DNA of 64,000 nt. Source: Microbacterium trichothecenolyticum (lineage in GTDB: Bacteria; Actinomycetota; Actinomycetes; Actinomycetales; Microbacteriaceae). The notes below the pieces were generated by a model. That model was not told where the DNA came from. It saw only the letters and a list, made by a program, of their open reading frames with translations, and searched no databases. The first letter of the stretch is position 1. Each line of letters begins with the position of its first letter. The stretch covers positions 156,593 to 220,592 of the forward strand of contig NZ_JYJA01000034.1 of the NCBI RefSeq assembly GCF_000956465.1, given 5' to 3'. Shown here in pieces: positions 17,347-25,631 of the stretch. A program made the translations under genes and the position numbers.

Positions 17347-18669
17347 TCAGAGGGTGCGGGCAGCCGTGGTGTCGGTGCGCGGCGTGAACGAGTCCGTCAC
17401 GGGCGCCTCGTCGGAGTGCTGCGGTGCGAGCCAGGTGCAGAGGCCGGCGAGCAGGGCCATTCCGATGAACATGAAGATGACCGACCAGACGCTGCCGGTC
17501 CACGCGATGAGCATGGTCGCGAACCAGGGCGAGAAGCCGGCCCAGATCGCCGCGCCGACGCCGTACGACAGCGCGATCGACGTGTAGCGCGCCTGCGGGC
17601 GGAACATCTGCGCGAGGATCGCGGCGATCGGTGCGTAGGTGGCGCTCATCGCGATGCGCACGAGGGAGGCCAGCAGGAAGATGACGGGCTCTACCTTGCC
17701 GGGCAGCACAAGCATGAACGGCACGAACGTGAGCACAGAGGTCACCAGGCCGATGTACATGATGTTCTTGCGGCCCCATTTGTCGCCGAGCCACGCGACC
17801 GGCAGCGTGACGACGAACTCGATGAACGAGGCGATCGTCATGGCGTCGAGGATGAGCTGCGGGCTCATGCTGATCGGCTCGCCGGTCGCGTACGAGGTCG
17901 CGAAGGTGGTGGCGAGGTAGTAGCCGCCGGTCGAGATCGGCAGCAGGCCGATGCCGAGCAGGATCGGCTTCCAGTTGACGCGCAGTGCGAACGCCAGGGG
18001 CATGGTCTGCTTGCGGCCCTCGACCTTCTGCTCGAAGACCGGCGACTCCTCGACGCGGTAGCGCACCCAGAAGCCGACGGCCACCAGCACGATCGAGAGC
18101 AGGAACGGGATGCGCCATCCGCCGTTCATGATGAAGTCGTCACCGAAGCGCGACATGATCGCGAAGATCCCCGAGGCCAGCAGCGCGCCGGCCGGGTTGC
18201 CCAGCTGCGTGAAGCCGCCGTAGAACGTCTTCTTGCCGGCCGGAGCGTGCTCGACGCTCATCAGCACGGCGCCGCCCCACTCGCCGCCGACAGCGAGGCC
18301 CTGCAGGGCGCGCAGCAGGATGAGGAGGATCGGGGCGACGATGCCGATCGCCTCGTACGTGGGCAGGCATCCGACGAGCACCGTCGAGACACCCATCAGC
18401 AGCAGCGTGATGACGAGCGAGACGCGACGCCCGAGCTTGTCGCCGATGTGGCCGAAGATGATGCCGCCCAGCGGGCGCACGAGGAACGCCACCGCGAACG
18501 TCGCGAAGGCGGCGGCGGTCTCGGCGAGCGGGTCGCCGCTCGGGAAGAAGAGGGGCCCGAACACGAGCGCGGCGGCGGTCGCGTAGACGTAGAAGTCGTA
18601 CCACTCGATGGTGGTTCCCACGAACGCGGCGATGCCTGCGCGCCGCGCCCTGCTGGTGGTGGAAGTCAT
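17347..18669 (-). CDS. MFS transporter, metabolite:H+ symporter (MHS) family
   Basis: A 440-residue transporter with 12 predicted membrane helices. The family signatures are AFVGTTIEWYDFYVYATAAALV at the start of helix 1, the loop GHIGDKLGRRVSL, and LRALQGLAVGGEWGGAVLM in helix 4. Relatives import organic acids, betaines or shikimate with protons. It is first in the operon and probably brings in the compound processed by the three enzymes downstream. ATG 18669 is supported by AAAGGAG 6 nt upstream; the longer frame to 18798 enters the regulatory region. Confidence 0.9.
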   Translation of the reverse strand: MTSTTSRARRAGIAAFVGTTIEWYDFYVYATAAALVFGPLFFPSGDPLAETAAAFATFAVAFLVRPLGGIIFGHIGDKLGRRVSLVITLLLMGVSTVLVGCLPTYEAIGIVAPILLILLRALQGLAVGGEWGGAVLMSVEHAPAGKKTFYGGFTQLGNPAGALLASGIFAIMSRFGDDFIMNGGWRIPFLLSIVLVAVGFWVRYRVEESPVFEQKVEGRKQTMPLAFALRVNWKPILLGIGLLPISTGGYYLATTFATSYATGEPISMSPQLILDAMTIASFIEFVVTLPVAWLGDKWGRKNIMYIGLVTSVLTFVPFMLVLPGKVEPVIFLLASLVRIAMSATYAPIAAILAQMFRPQARYTSIALSYGVGAAIWAGFSPWFATMLIAWTGSVWSVIFMFIGMALLAGLCTWLAPQHSDEAPVTDSFTPRTDTTAARTL

Positions 18670-18737
18670 GACCGCTCCTTTGCGGATGTATCGGGGATGC
18701 GATGAGGCTAGAGACGAACGGATGCCGCTGGCAAGGG

Positions 18738-18775
18738 CAGAACTCCAGCGTCGGACGCGATCCACTGGGGTTCTG
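18738..18775. promoter_or_regulatory. inverted repeat 1 in the MFS/Lrp divergent region, candidate operator
   Basis: CAGAACTCCAG (18738-18748) and CTGGGGTTCTG (18765-18775) are complementary at 10 of 11 positions. The CAGAA core recurs in inverted repeat 2 next to it. Confidence 0.45.
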
Positions 18776-18786
18776 GCGGGCTCGGT

Positions 18787-18841
18787 GCACAGAATCACAT
18801 GCGGCGTCCTGTTCCTATGGTTCTAGACTCGGATTCTGCGC
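18787..18841. promoter_or_regulatory. inverted repeat 2 with embedded -10, candidate Lrp operator
   Basis: GCACAGAATC (18787-18796) and GATTCTGCGC (18832-18841) are complementary at 9 of 10 positions. A TAGACT box (18824-18829) for the Lrp gene sits between the arms. Binding here would affect both divergent promoters, as expected for an autoregulated Lrp/AsnC protein. Confidence 0.5.
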
Positions 18842-18887
18842 ATCAGGACGTGCGTTCTCCGGGAAATCGACGAATTCGAGGATCGCG

Positions 18888-19814
18888 ATGGATTTCGACG
18901 CCGAACTCATCCGAGAGCTGCAGGTCGACGGCCGCGCGAGCATCCACACCCTGGCCGGTCGCCTCGGCCAGTCCCGCGCCGCCGTCTCGACCCGGCTCAA
19001 CGCGATGCTCGCCGACGGCACCGTGCGCGTCGTCGCCGCCGTCGACCCGGTGTTCCTCGGTCAGCATGTGCTCGCCCACGTGTCCATCCGCACGCAGGGC
19101 GGTGTCGAGCCCGTGGCGCAGCACCTGCGCGGCCTCAGCGAGACCGTGCTCGTCTCGGCGGTCGGCGGTGCGTACGACCTCGTGACGGAGGTGCGACTCG
19201 GGTCGATGCCGGCGCTGCACGACCTGCTCGCCCAGATCCGGGCGCTGCCCGGCGTCGCCGACATCAACACCCTCATCTACACCGATGTGGTCAAGGGGTT
19301 CTTCGTGTCGGAGTACCACGGCGACGTCACCATCGACGCGATCGACACCGCACTCATCGAGCAGCTGCAGCGCGACGGCCGCAAGAGCTACCGGGCACTC
19401 GGTGAGGCCGTGCGCCTGTCCCCCTCGGCGGTGACGACGCGGGTACAGCGGCTCGTCGACGGCGGCGTCATCAAGATCAGCGCCGTCGAGGCACGCGGCC
19501 TCGTGCACCGTCAGCTGTCGATGGGCGTCGGCCTCAACCTCGCGGGCGCCGACGATCGCGTGACCGAGGCGCTGCGCACGTGGCGCGGCGTGGACTTCGC
19601 TGCGCGCACCCTCGGCCGCTTCGACGTGGTCACGACCCTCGTCGAGCCGTCGGCCGGCGCGCTGTACGCGAGCCTCGAACGGATCCGCGAGATCCCCGGC
19701 GTCTCGGGCGTCGAGGCGTGGTTCCACCTGGCGGTGCTCAAGGAGGACTACGCCCGCACCCTCCGACCCGCCGGCGGCGGCATCCCGCAGCCCCTCGGCT
19801 CGATCACCGGGTGA
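18888..19814 (+). CDS. Lrp/AsnC regulator with two tandem HTH-RAM units
   Basis: A 308-residue protein, twice the usual 150-residue length. Unit 1 has the HTH FDAELIRELQVDGRASIHTL to VVAAVDP and a ligand-binding RAM domain. Unit 2 repeats it from IDAIDTALIEQLQRDGRKSY through LSPSAVTTRVQRL to the end. Such pseudo-dimers are known in actinobacteria. ATG 18888 was chosen because the HTH starts there and GAGGA lies 5 nt upstream; the in-frame extension covers the promoter. It lies divergent from the MFS-amidohydrolase-decarboxylase-ureohydrolase operon and is its likely regulator, with an amino or guanidino acid as effector. Confidence 0.9.
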   Translation: MDFDAELIRELQVDGRASIHTLAGRLGQSRAAVSTRLNAMLADGTVRVVAAVDPVFLGQHVLAHVSIRTQGGVEPVAQHLRGLSETVLVSAVGGAYDLVTEVRLGSMPALHDLLAQIRALPGVADINTLIYTDVVKGFFVSEYHGDVTIDAIDTALIEQLQRDGRKSYRALGEAVRLSPSAVTTRVQRLVDGGVIKISAVEARGLVHRQLSMGVGLNLAGADDRVTEALRTWRGVDFAARTLGRFDVVTTLVEPSAGALYASLERIREIPGVSGVEAWFHLAVLKEDYARTLRPAGGGIPQPLGSITG

Positions 19815-19831
19815 GCCGTGCGCCGGCGCGT

Positions 19832-19914
19832 GCACAGAATCGGAGAGTTTGCGCGACACGCCCGGCCGCAGCATCCATCTCCCGGCGCGCCGGCCAGGAC
19901 CTCCGATTCTGTGC
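19832..19914. promoter_or_regulatory. third CACAGAATC inverted repeat, between convergent genes
   Basis: GCACAGAATCGGAG (19832-19845) and CTCCGATTCTGTGC (19901-19914) are perfect 14-bp complements with 55 nt between. The core equals that of the operator-like repeat upstream of the Lrp gene. It could fold as a terminator or be bound by the same regulator. Confidence 0.5.
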
Positions 19915-19920
19915 GGGCGA

Positions 19921-20613
19921 TCAGAGCGGCGCGGCGAGCGCGGTGATCAGGGCGTCCTCGACCATCGTCCTCGGCATGCGAGGGACCTCGGTCGCCAGCG
20001 TGCCGAAAGTGGCCGGGTCCCAGTCGAGCTCGAGCGCCGCGTTGACCGCGAGGAGCACATCGGTGAACCGATCGACCGCGCCGAGCGGCAGCATCCCGCT
20101 GAGCAGTCGAGCGCCCCGCACCGCGCGCTGGGAGGTGCCGATGAGCTTGACTGCGCCGCGCGCATTGAGGCTGAACTCGCCGGGGCAGTACTCCCCCGGC
20201 ACGTCGCCGACGCGGGCGTCCACGCCGAGCCCGCGCAGCGAGGCCGCGAGCGCGTCACCCACCTCGCGGAAGAACCGCGCCTGGTCGATCGAGCCTTCGG
20301 CCTCGCGCGCGACGACGTCGAACACGATGCAGCTCTCGTCGTAGGCGACCGCCCGCCCGCCGGTGGGGCGGATGGCCGGGGCGAAGCCCCGCTCGACCGC
20401 GGCGGCCCGGGCGACCTCGAATCCGGGCAGCCGGCTCTCGCGCCGGCTCATCGCGACCGTCGGCACCGGCGCGTACACCCGCACCACCCGGTGCGCGGCG
20501 ATCGTGCCGTCGGCGACGGCTCGCAGAAGCTCGACCGACCGCTCGAGGTCGGTTGCGGCATCCGCCCGTTCCTCCTGCCGGATCACGAGAGCCGAGCCGT
20601 CACGCAGGGTCAT
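19921..20613 (-). CDS. lipoate-protein ligase A family protein
   Basis: A 230-residue member of the lipoyl/biotin ligase fold. RPTGGRAVAYD matches the lipoate-binding RRxSGGGAVYHD motif, and VKLIGTSQRAVRG contains the conserved Lys that binds the carboxylate. It is somewhat short and lacks the C-terminal accessory domain, as in LipM/LipL-type octanoyl transferases, so its activity may be amidotransfer rather than ATP-dependent ligation. It acts on E2 or GcvH proteins in the cytosol. It is a single gene convergent with the Lrp gene. Confidence 0.82.
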   Translation of the reverse strand: MTLRDGSALVIRQEERADAATDLERSVELLRAVADGTIAAHRVVRVYAPVPTVAMSRRESRLPGFEVARAAAVERGFAPAIRPTGGRAVAYDESCIVFDVVAREAEGSIDQARFFREVGDALAASLRGLGVDARVGDVPGEYCPGEFSLNARGAVKLIGTSQRAVRGARLLSGMLPLGAVDRFTDVLLAVNAALELDWDPATFGTLATEVPRMPRTMVEDALITALAAPL

Positions 20614-20650
20614 GTGCCCACACTCTCACGCGAATGGCTACGCCCGGCGT

Positions 20651-22228
20651 TCACTCCGGGTCGTTGCCGGTGTCTCGGCCCAGGCGGAAGGGCGTCGTGA
20701 CCCCGTTGTAGGCGACGTGGGTCATCAGGCCCTCAGCCGCGTGCGGGAGGTTGTGGCAGTGGTCCATCCAGACGCCGGGGTTGTCGGCCACGAACGCGAC
20801 CTCGAACGACTCGCCGTGCACGACATCGAGGGAGTCCACCCACCACGGGCTGCCCGACGACGGTACGCCGTCACGTGAGAGGACGAGGAGGTGGTGGCCG
20901 TGCAGGTGCATCGGATGCCCCTCGCCGCTGCTGTTCGAGATCGTCATGACGACGACATCGCCTTCGTCGACCATGTACATCGGCACCGCGGCCCCCATGC
21001 CGCCGTTGATCGTCCACCAGTAGCCCGGCCGGCCATCCAGGAAGCCGGGAAGGCGGCCGATGTCGTAGGCGAACCGGCGATCCGGCGCTTCGGGGTCGAG
21101 GGCGACGTCTGCCGGTTCCCCGTAGGACAGCAGGTCGAGATGCTCCCTCGGCGCTGACGTCTCGTCGGCATCGACGCCATCGGGGCCGATGGTGACCGAG
21201 GCCCCCGGCACCTGGACGCGGACTGCCCCGCTCTCGGGAACCCGTACCTCGAGGTCGGCGCGACCGCCGGCGGTGATCTGCACGCTCTGGTCGGCGAGCG
21301 AGGTGGGGCCGACGAGGTCGTGACCGTCGACGGCGAGGACTCGGAAGGGCGAACCGGTCACCCAGGCGCTCGTCGGCGTCGAGTCCGTGTTGATGAGTCG
21401 CACCCGGACGATGTCGCCCGGGGCGGACTCGCGGTGGGAGTCGCCGAGAGCGCCACCGATCGTGCGCTGACCCCCGGGATAGGTGTGGATCGCTGCGACC
21501 ACGTCGACGGCAGGAGGGTTCACGTCCGCGGCGGCGGCAGCATCCGTCTCCGGAGCGGGATCGAGGATCAGCGCACCGAAGAGGCCGCCGACGACCTGCG
21601 GATGCGACGCCTGGTGCGCGTGGTACCAGAACGTGCCGACCTGCTCGGCGACGAAGCGGTAGGTGAAGCTCTGCCCCGGCATGACGGCGTCCTGCGTGAC
21701 ACCGGCGACGCCGTCCATCGCGTTGGGGACGTCGACCCCGTGCCAGTGCGCGGTGACGCCGGCGGGCACGTCCTCGTTGCGCAGCACGACCTCGACGAGC
21801 TGGCCCTCCGTCGCGCGGATCGTCGGGCCCGGCGTGGTGCCGTTGAGGGTGAAGCCGTCGAACGGCTCTCCTCCGGCGATGCTCACGCGCTCGGCCCGCG
21901 CGGTCAGTTCGACGTGAACGTCGGCGGGCCGGTCGGGGTCGGCGGTCAGCTCGGGCACGCTGATCCCGTCGGCGCTCGCCGGCACGGCCGCGCCGGCGCC
22001 GGCGGCGGCCGCGGCGCTGTGGCCGTGCGCCACGGCGTGGGCTTCGGAGCCGGCGCCGCCCCCGAAATCCGGCACGCCCATGTCGAGCGCCGAGTACGAG
22101 CCGGGCAGCACGCTGGCCCACCACATCCAGCCGACGAGCCCGACCGCGACCAGACCCAGCACGGCGCCGAGCCGGCGGGCGAACCACGCCCACCGGCTCT
22201 TCGCCGATGCGGTTCTAGGCGGAAGCAC
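20651..22228 (-). CDS. multicopper oxidase, membrane-anchored
   Basis: A 525-residue laccase-type oxidase acting outside the membrane. An N-terminal helix (RLGAVLGLVAVGLVGWMWW) anchors it. All four copper motifs are in view: HWHG, FWYHAHQ, HPMHLHGHH and DHCHNLPHAAEGLM, giving one type 1 and a trinuclear copper site. A Met lies four residues after the last His, as in high-potential type 1 sites. It oxidises metals or organic substrates with O2. GTG 22228 overlaps the upstream gene by 14 bp, so the two are coupled. Confidence 0.92.
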   Translation of the reverse strand: MLPPRTASAKSRWAWFARRLGAVLGLVAVGLVGWMWWASVLPGSYSALDMGVPDFGGGAGSEAHAVAHGHSAAAAAGAGAAVPASADGISVPELTADPDRPADVHVELTARAERVSIAGGEPFDGFTLNGTTPGPTIRATEGQLVEVVLRNEDVPAGVTAHWHGVDVPNAMDGVAGVTQDAVMPGQSFTYRFVAEQVGTFWYHAHQASHPQVVGGLFGALILDPAPETDAAAAADVNPPAVDVVAAIHTYPGGQRTIGGALGDSHRESAPGDIVRVRLINTDSTPTSAWVTGSPFRVLAVDGHDLVGPTSLADQSVQITAGGRADLEVRVPESGAVRVQVPGASVTIGPDGVDADETSAPREHLDLLSYGEPADVALDPEAPDRRFAYDIGRLPGFLDGRPGYWWTINGGMGAAVPMYMVDEGDVVVMTISNSSGEGHPMHLHGHHLLVLSRDGVPSSGSPWWVDSLDVVHGESFEVAFVADNPGVWMDHCHNLPHAAEGLMTHVAYNGVTTPFRLGRDTGNDPE

Positions 22229-22691
22229 TGGCGGCAGTGGGCGCGGCGACCGCGTCGGCCCGTGCCGAGACGCGGCGCTTCGAGGCGTTGAGTCCGGCCA
22301 GGAGCGCGGTCGTGAACAGCAGCAGCGCGTTGACGCCGTGCAGGAACCCGAGCAGCGGGATCCCGTGGCCGAAGAGGCCGAGCGTCACCTGCAGGATGAC
22401 CAGGCCGAACACGCCTGCCGCGAACGCGACCCCACGCCGGATCTTCGCGAAGAAGGACACGATCAGCAGGATCAGCGCGAGCGCCGGGATGACGAACATG
22501 CCGTTCATGCCGTGGATCATGAAGCCCATCACCTCGGGGAAAGGCGGCGGGCCCTCCTGCGCGGACGCGTCGACGACGCCGCCTTCGGCGATGTACAGCC
22601 CCAGGCCGGCCGACGCCCAGGCGTGCGAGGCGGCTTGCAGCGCGACGAGCGCGCAGATGGCGAATGACAGGATGCGGTAGGTGATGCGCAT
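22215..22691 (-). CDS. four-helix membrane protein, DUF6220-like
   Basis: A 158-residue integral membrane protein with four hydrophobic helices. His residues sit inside or next to the helices (HAW, IHGMNGMFVIPA, FGHGIPLLGFLHGVNALLLF), which could ligate haem or copper. It resembles the DUF6220 group by size and the terminal GFLHGVNALLLF pattern. It lies directly upstream of, and overlaps, the multicopper oxidase gene, so it may help that enzyme, for example as an electron or copper partner. That link is inference from position. Confidence 0.78.
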   Translation of the reverse strand: MRITYRILSFAICALVALQAASHAWASAGLGLYIAEGGVVDASAQEGPPPFPEVMGFMIHGMNGMFVIPALALILLIVSFFAKIRRGVAFAAGVFGLVILQVTLGLFGHGIPLLGFLHGVNALLLFTTALLAGLNASKRRVSARADAVAAPTAASASA

Positions 22692-22800
22692 GACAGCTCC
22701 TCGGTGTCGGGTTCAACGACACGACAGAGCACCTGGGCGGCCGCCTGATACATCCGCGACGCGACGCGGCTGTCCTGCGCCGCCTGTCGGGGTGTGGAGG

Positions 22801-23502
22801 TCAGCGTCCGCGCCAGTGCGGCGGCGGGCCCGCGCTCGGGCGGAGCGGCGCATACGTCTTCCACACCATCCGGTAGCGGAACCCGCCGTAAGACACGGCG
22901 GTCGCGACGATGGCGAGACCGACCACGACGCCGACGACGACCGCCGCGATCACGGGCGTCCCGAGCGCCGCGCAGAGACCGCCGACGAACATGCCCCCGA
23001 CCGACCCGTTGACGAGGATGCTGAGGATCATCGACGAGCCGAGCACCTGTTCCAGCCCGCCGCGGTAGCGAAGGAACGAGTACGTCACCATGGACCCGAG
23101 TTGGTCGTCGCTGGGTGAGGCGAGGAAATAGCCGGCGGCGGTGGCATCGACGTCGGCGTAGGCGCCGCGGATGCGGTTCATCGCGACCACGTACATGAGG
23201 TCCTCTTCGGCGACGGTCATCACGCGCGTGAGCGTGAGCAGGCCGACGACCGACAGGAACCCGAGGATGCCGAGCGCCGCCGCGGGGAACCACGACCCGA
23301 ACCGCGTCGCCTGCCCGAGCAGGCCGATCGTGACGAGGCCCGCCGAGACGAGCGTGAGATAGATGCTGATCCGCGTGAGCACCTCGCTCTGCGCCGTGCT
23401 GCGGGCGGCGAGCAGCCCCCAGTGCTCGGTCGCGAGGATCTGCAGCCGACGCGCGAGCGCGGCGTCGCTCTCGGCTCCGCCCCCGTCGGCCTCGGTCGCC
23501 AT
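22801..23502 (-). CDS. four-helix membrane protein of unknown function
   Basis: A 233-residue protein with an N-terminal soluble helix rich in Ala, Leu and Arg (ALARRLQILATEHWGLLAARS), then two membrane helix pairs: ISIYLTLVSAGLVTIGLLG with AAALGILGFLSVVGLLTL, and VNGSVGGMFVGGLCAALG with VIAAVVVGVVVGLAIVA. A 60-residue soluble loop with RIRGAYADVD and YFLASPSDD separates the pairs. Such layouts occur in proteins annotated only as hypothetical. It is divergent from the adenosine-specific-kinase gene. Confidence 0.75.
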   Translation of the reverse strand: MATEADGGGAESDAALARRLQILATEHWGLLAARSTAQSEVLTRISIYLTLVSAGLVTIGLLGQATRFGSWFPAAALGILGFLSVVGLLTLTRVMTVAEEDLMYVVAMNRIRGAYADVDATAAGYFLASPSDDQLGSMVTYSFLRYRGGLEQVLGSSMILSILVNGSVGGMFVGGLCAALGTPVIAAVVVGVVVGLAIVATAVSYGGFRYRMVWKTYAPLRPSAGPPPHWRGR

Positions 23503-23629
23503 GGTTCATGGTCCCACCGAGGTCGAGCATGCGGTAGGCCAGGCTCACCAGCCGGGCAGGACAGGGCGCGTGCACCCCGCGCGGCGAGAAGGCCGGGAGT
23601 CTAGGCTGGCGCTGTCGGAGGAGGTTCCC

Positions 23630-24118
23630 ATGACCGTCGACATCGAGGTCGTTCCGCTGGAGAAGCCGGACGACGTGAACGTCATCGTGGGCCAATCGCA
23701 TTTCATCAAGACCGTCGAGGATCTGCACGAAGCGCTCGCCGGGGTGGGGGGAACCCTGCGGTTCGGGGTCGCGTTCTGCGAGGCGTCCGGCGCGCGGCTC
23801 GTGCGTCGCACCGGCAACGACGACGACCTCGTCGCCCTCGCCGTCGACGCCGCGCTGGCGATCGGCGCGGGCCACTCGTTCGTGATCATGCTGCAGGGCG
23901 GCTTCCCGGTGAATGTCCTCAACCAGGTGAAGGCCGTGCCCGAGGTCTGCTCCGTCTACTGCGCGACCGCGAACCCCATCCAGATGCTCGTCGCCGTGAC
24001 CGACGCCGGCCGCGGCGTCGCGGGTGTCATCGACGGCCGGCCGCCGGCCGGCGTCGAGACCGAACAGGACGTCGCCGACCGCCGCGATCTGCTGCGCGCC
24101 ATCGGGTACAAGCTCTGA
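23630..24118 (+). CDS. adenosine-specific kinase family protein
   Basis: A 162-residue protein of the Adenosine_kin family (named after an archaeal structure; the kinase activity is poorly tested). Key segments are VGQSHFIKTVEDLHEAL, FGVAFCEASGARLVR, IGAGHSFVIML, FPVNVLNQVKAVPEVCSVYCATANP and GRGVAGVIDG, nearly all of the family core. ATG 23630 follows a strong GGAGGAGG; the long in-frame extension upstream is not real. It is a single gene. Its role is probably small-molecule binding, possibly in nucleoside metabolism. Confidence 0.88.
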   Translation: MTVDIEVVPLEKPDDVNVIVGQSHFIKTVEDLHEALAGVGGTLRFGVAFCEASGARLVRRTGNDDDLVALAVDAALAIGAGHSFVIMLQGGFPVNVLNQVKAVPEVCSVYCATANPIQMLVAVTDAGRGVAGVIDGRPPAGVETEQDVADRRDLLRAIGYKL

Positions 24119-24201
24119 CGCGACGGCGGTGGGGATCGACGATCGCCCGGATGCCGCTAGCGTCGAAGGGCGCGGTGATGCGCCGGCCAGGAGGATCGCA
24201 G

Positions 24202-25530
24202 ATGGAGCATTTCGACACGATCGTGGTGGGCGCGGGGGTGGCGGGTCTGACCGCCGCGCGCCTCCTGGGCAGGGCCGGCCATCGTGTCGTCGTGCTCGAG
24301 GCCCGCGACCGCGTGGGCGGCCGGGTCTCGACAGACCGCCATTTCACGGGGATCGTGACCGACATGGGCGCCTCGTGGATCCACGGCATCACCGACTCCC
24401 CCGTCGCCGCGGCGGCGGAGGCTTTCGGCATGCGCACCGTCGAGTTCACCGTCGGCGGCTACCAGCCCGACAGCCGGCCGATCGCGTACTACGGACCCGA
24501 CGGGAAGCGATTGACGGATGCCGCCACCCGGGCATTCATCGACGACATCCACGCCGTGGACGCCACGCTGCGGGAGGTGGTCGCGTCATCCGCTCCCGAT
24601 GCGTCGTACCGCGACGTGACCGACGCCGCGCTCACCGCCCAGGGATGGGACGCGGAGCGGACGCAGCGCGTGCGCGAGTACCTCGAGCACCGTTCGGAGG
24701 AGCAGTACGGCGCCTGGATCGAGGACCTCGCCGCCCACGGGCTCGACGACGACTCGATCGACGGCGACGAGGTCGTGTTCCCCGACGGGTACGACCGCCT
24801 TCCCCGGCGGCTCGCCGAGGGACTCGACATCCGTCTGATCCATGTCGTGTCCGACGTGCAGTGGTCGGCGGGGGGCGTGCTGGTCACGACCGACCACGGG
24901 CTGTTCTCCGCCGACACCGCGATCGTCACGGTGCCGGTGGGCGTGCTGCAGTCGGACGAGTTCGTGATCGAGCCCGCATTGCCTGAACCCGTCGCAGGTG
25001 CGCTGAGCAGGCTCACGATGAACGCGTTCGAGAAGGTGTTCCTGCGGTTCCCGACGAAGTTCTGGGACGACGGCGTCTACGCGATCCGCCAGCAAGGACC
25101 CGAGAGTCGCTGGTGGCACTCCTGGTACGACCTCACCGCGCTCGACGGCACGCCGACGCTGCTGACCTTCGCGGCCGGCCCGGCGGCGCTCGAGACGTGG
25201 GACTGGACCGAGGACGAGATCGTCGAGTCGATCCTCGTGCAGCTCCGGCGCCTGTACGGCGACCGCGTCGAGCTGCCGATGTACGTGCACGTCACGGACT
25301 GGCAGGACGACCCGTGGTCGCACGGGTCGTACGCCTACATGACGGTCGGATCGACCACGGCCGACCACGACGACCTCTCGACGCCGATCGGCGGCGTGCT
25401 CCACCTCGCCGGTGAGGCGACCTGGACCGACGACCCCGCGACCGTGCCCGCCGCGATGTTCTCGGGCCACCGCGCGGCGTCGAGGGTGCTCGGACGCGAC
25501 ATCGCCATCGAGGGGGCCTGGGCCGACTGA
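24202..25530 (+). CDS. flavin-containing amine oxidase
   Basis: A 442-residue FAD enzyme. The dinucleotide-binding motif is DTIVVGAGVAGLTAARLLGRAG with the acidic end VVLEARDRVGGR. The C-terminal FAD contact is GVLHLAGEATWTDDPATVPAAM. It resembles polyamine and monoamine oxidases, which produce an aldehyde, ammonia or amine, and H2O2. AGGAGG lies 7 nt before ATG 24202, deciding the start over 24151. It is followed at 101 bp by the phosphotransferase-like gene; no shared pathway is obvious. Confidence 0.88.
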   Translation: MEHFDTIVVGAGVAGLTAARLLGRAGHRVVVLEARDRVGGRVSTDRHFTGIVTDMGASWIHGITDSPVAAAAEAFGMRTVEFTVGGYQPDSRPIAYYGPDGKRLTDAATRAFIDDIHAVDATLREVVASSAPDASYRDVTDAALTAQGWDAERTQRVREYLEHRSEEQYGAWIEDLAAHGLDDDSIDGDEVVFPDGYDRLPRRLAEGLDIRLIHVVSDVQWSAGGVLVTTDHGLFSADTAIVTVPVGVLQSDEFVIEPALPEPVAGALSRLTMNAFEKVFLRFPTKFWDDGVYAIRQQGPESRWWHSWYDLTALDGTPTLLTFAAGPAALETWDWTEDEIVESILVQLRRLYGDRVELPMYVHVTDWQDDPWSHGSYAYMTVGSTTADHDDLSTPIGGVLHLAGEATWTDDPATVPAAMFSGHRAASRVLGRDIAIEGAWAD

Positions 25531-25577
25531 CGCCCGGCCGGGCGGGTGTCGATCTTGTGGCGGGGTGCGCGGAGTGC

Positions 25578-25587
25578 GATTCTGCAC
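25578..25587. promoter_or_regulatory. CAGAATC-type motif upstream of the phosphotransferase-like gene
   Basis: GATTCTGCAC here is the same core as the arms of the inverted repeats at 18787 and 19832, and it also lies between genes, 45 bp before ATG 25632. It is a single half with a short self-complementary flank (GTGC/GCAC). Confidence 0.3.
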
Positions 25588-25631
25588 CTGAGCCCACGAG
25601 CGTGGGCCGACCTGGCCGATAGGACGACACC

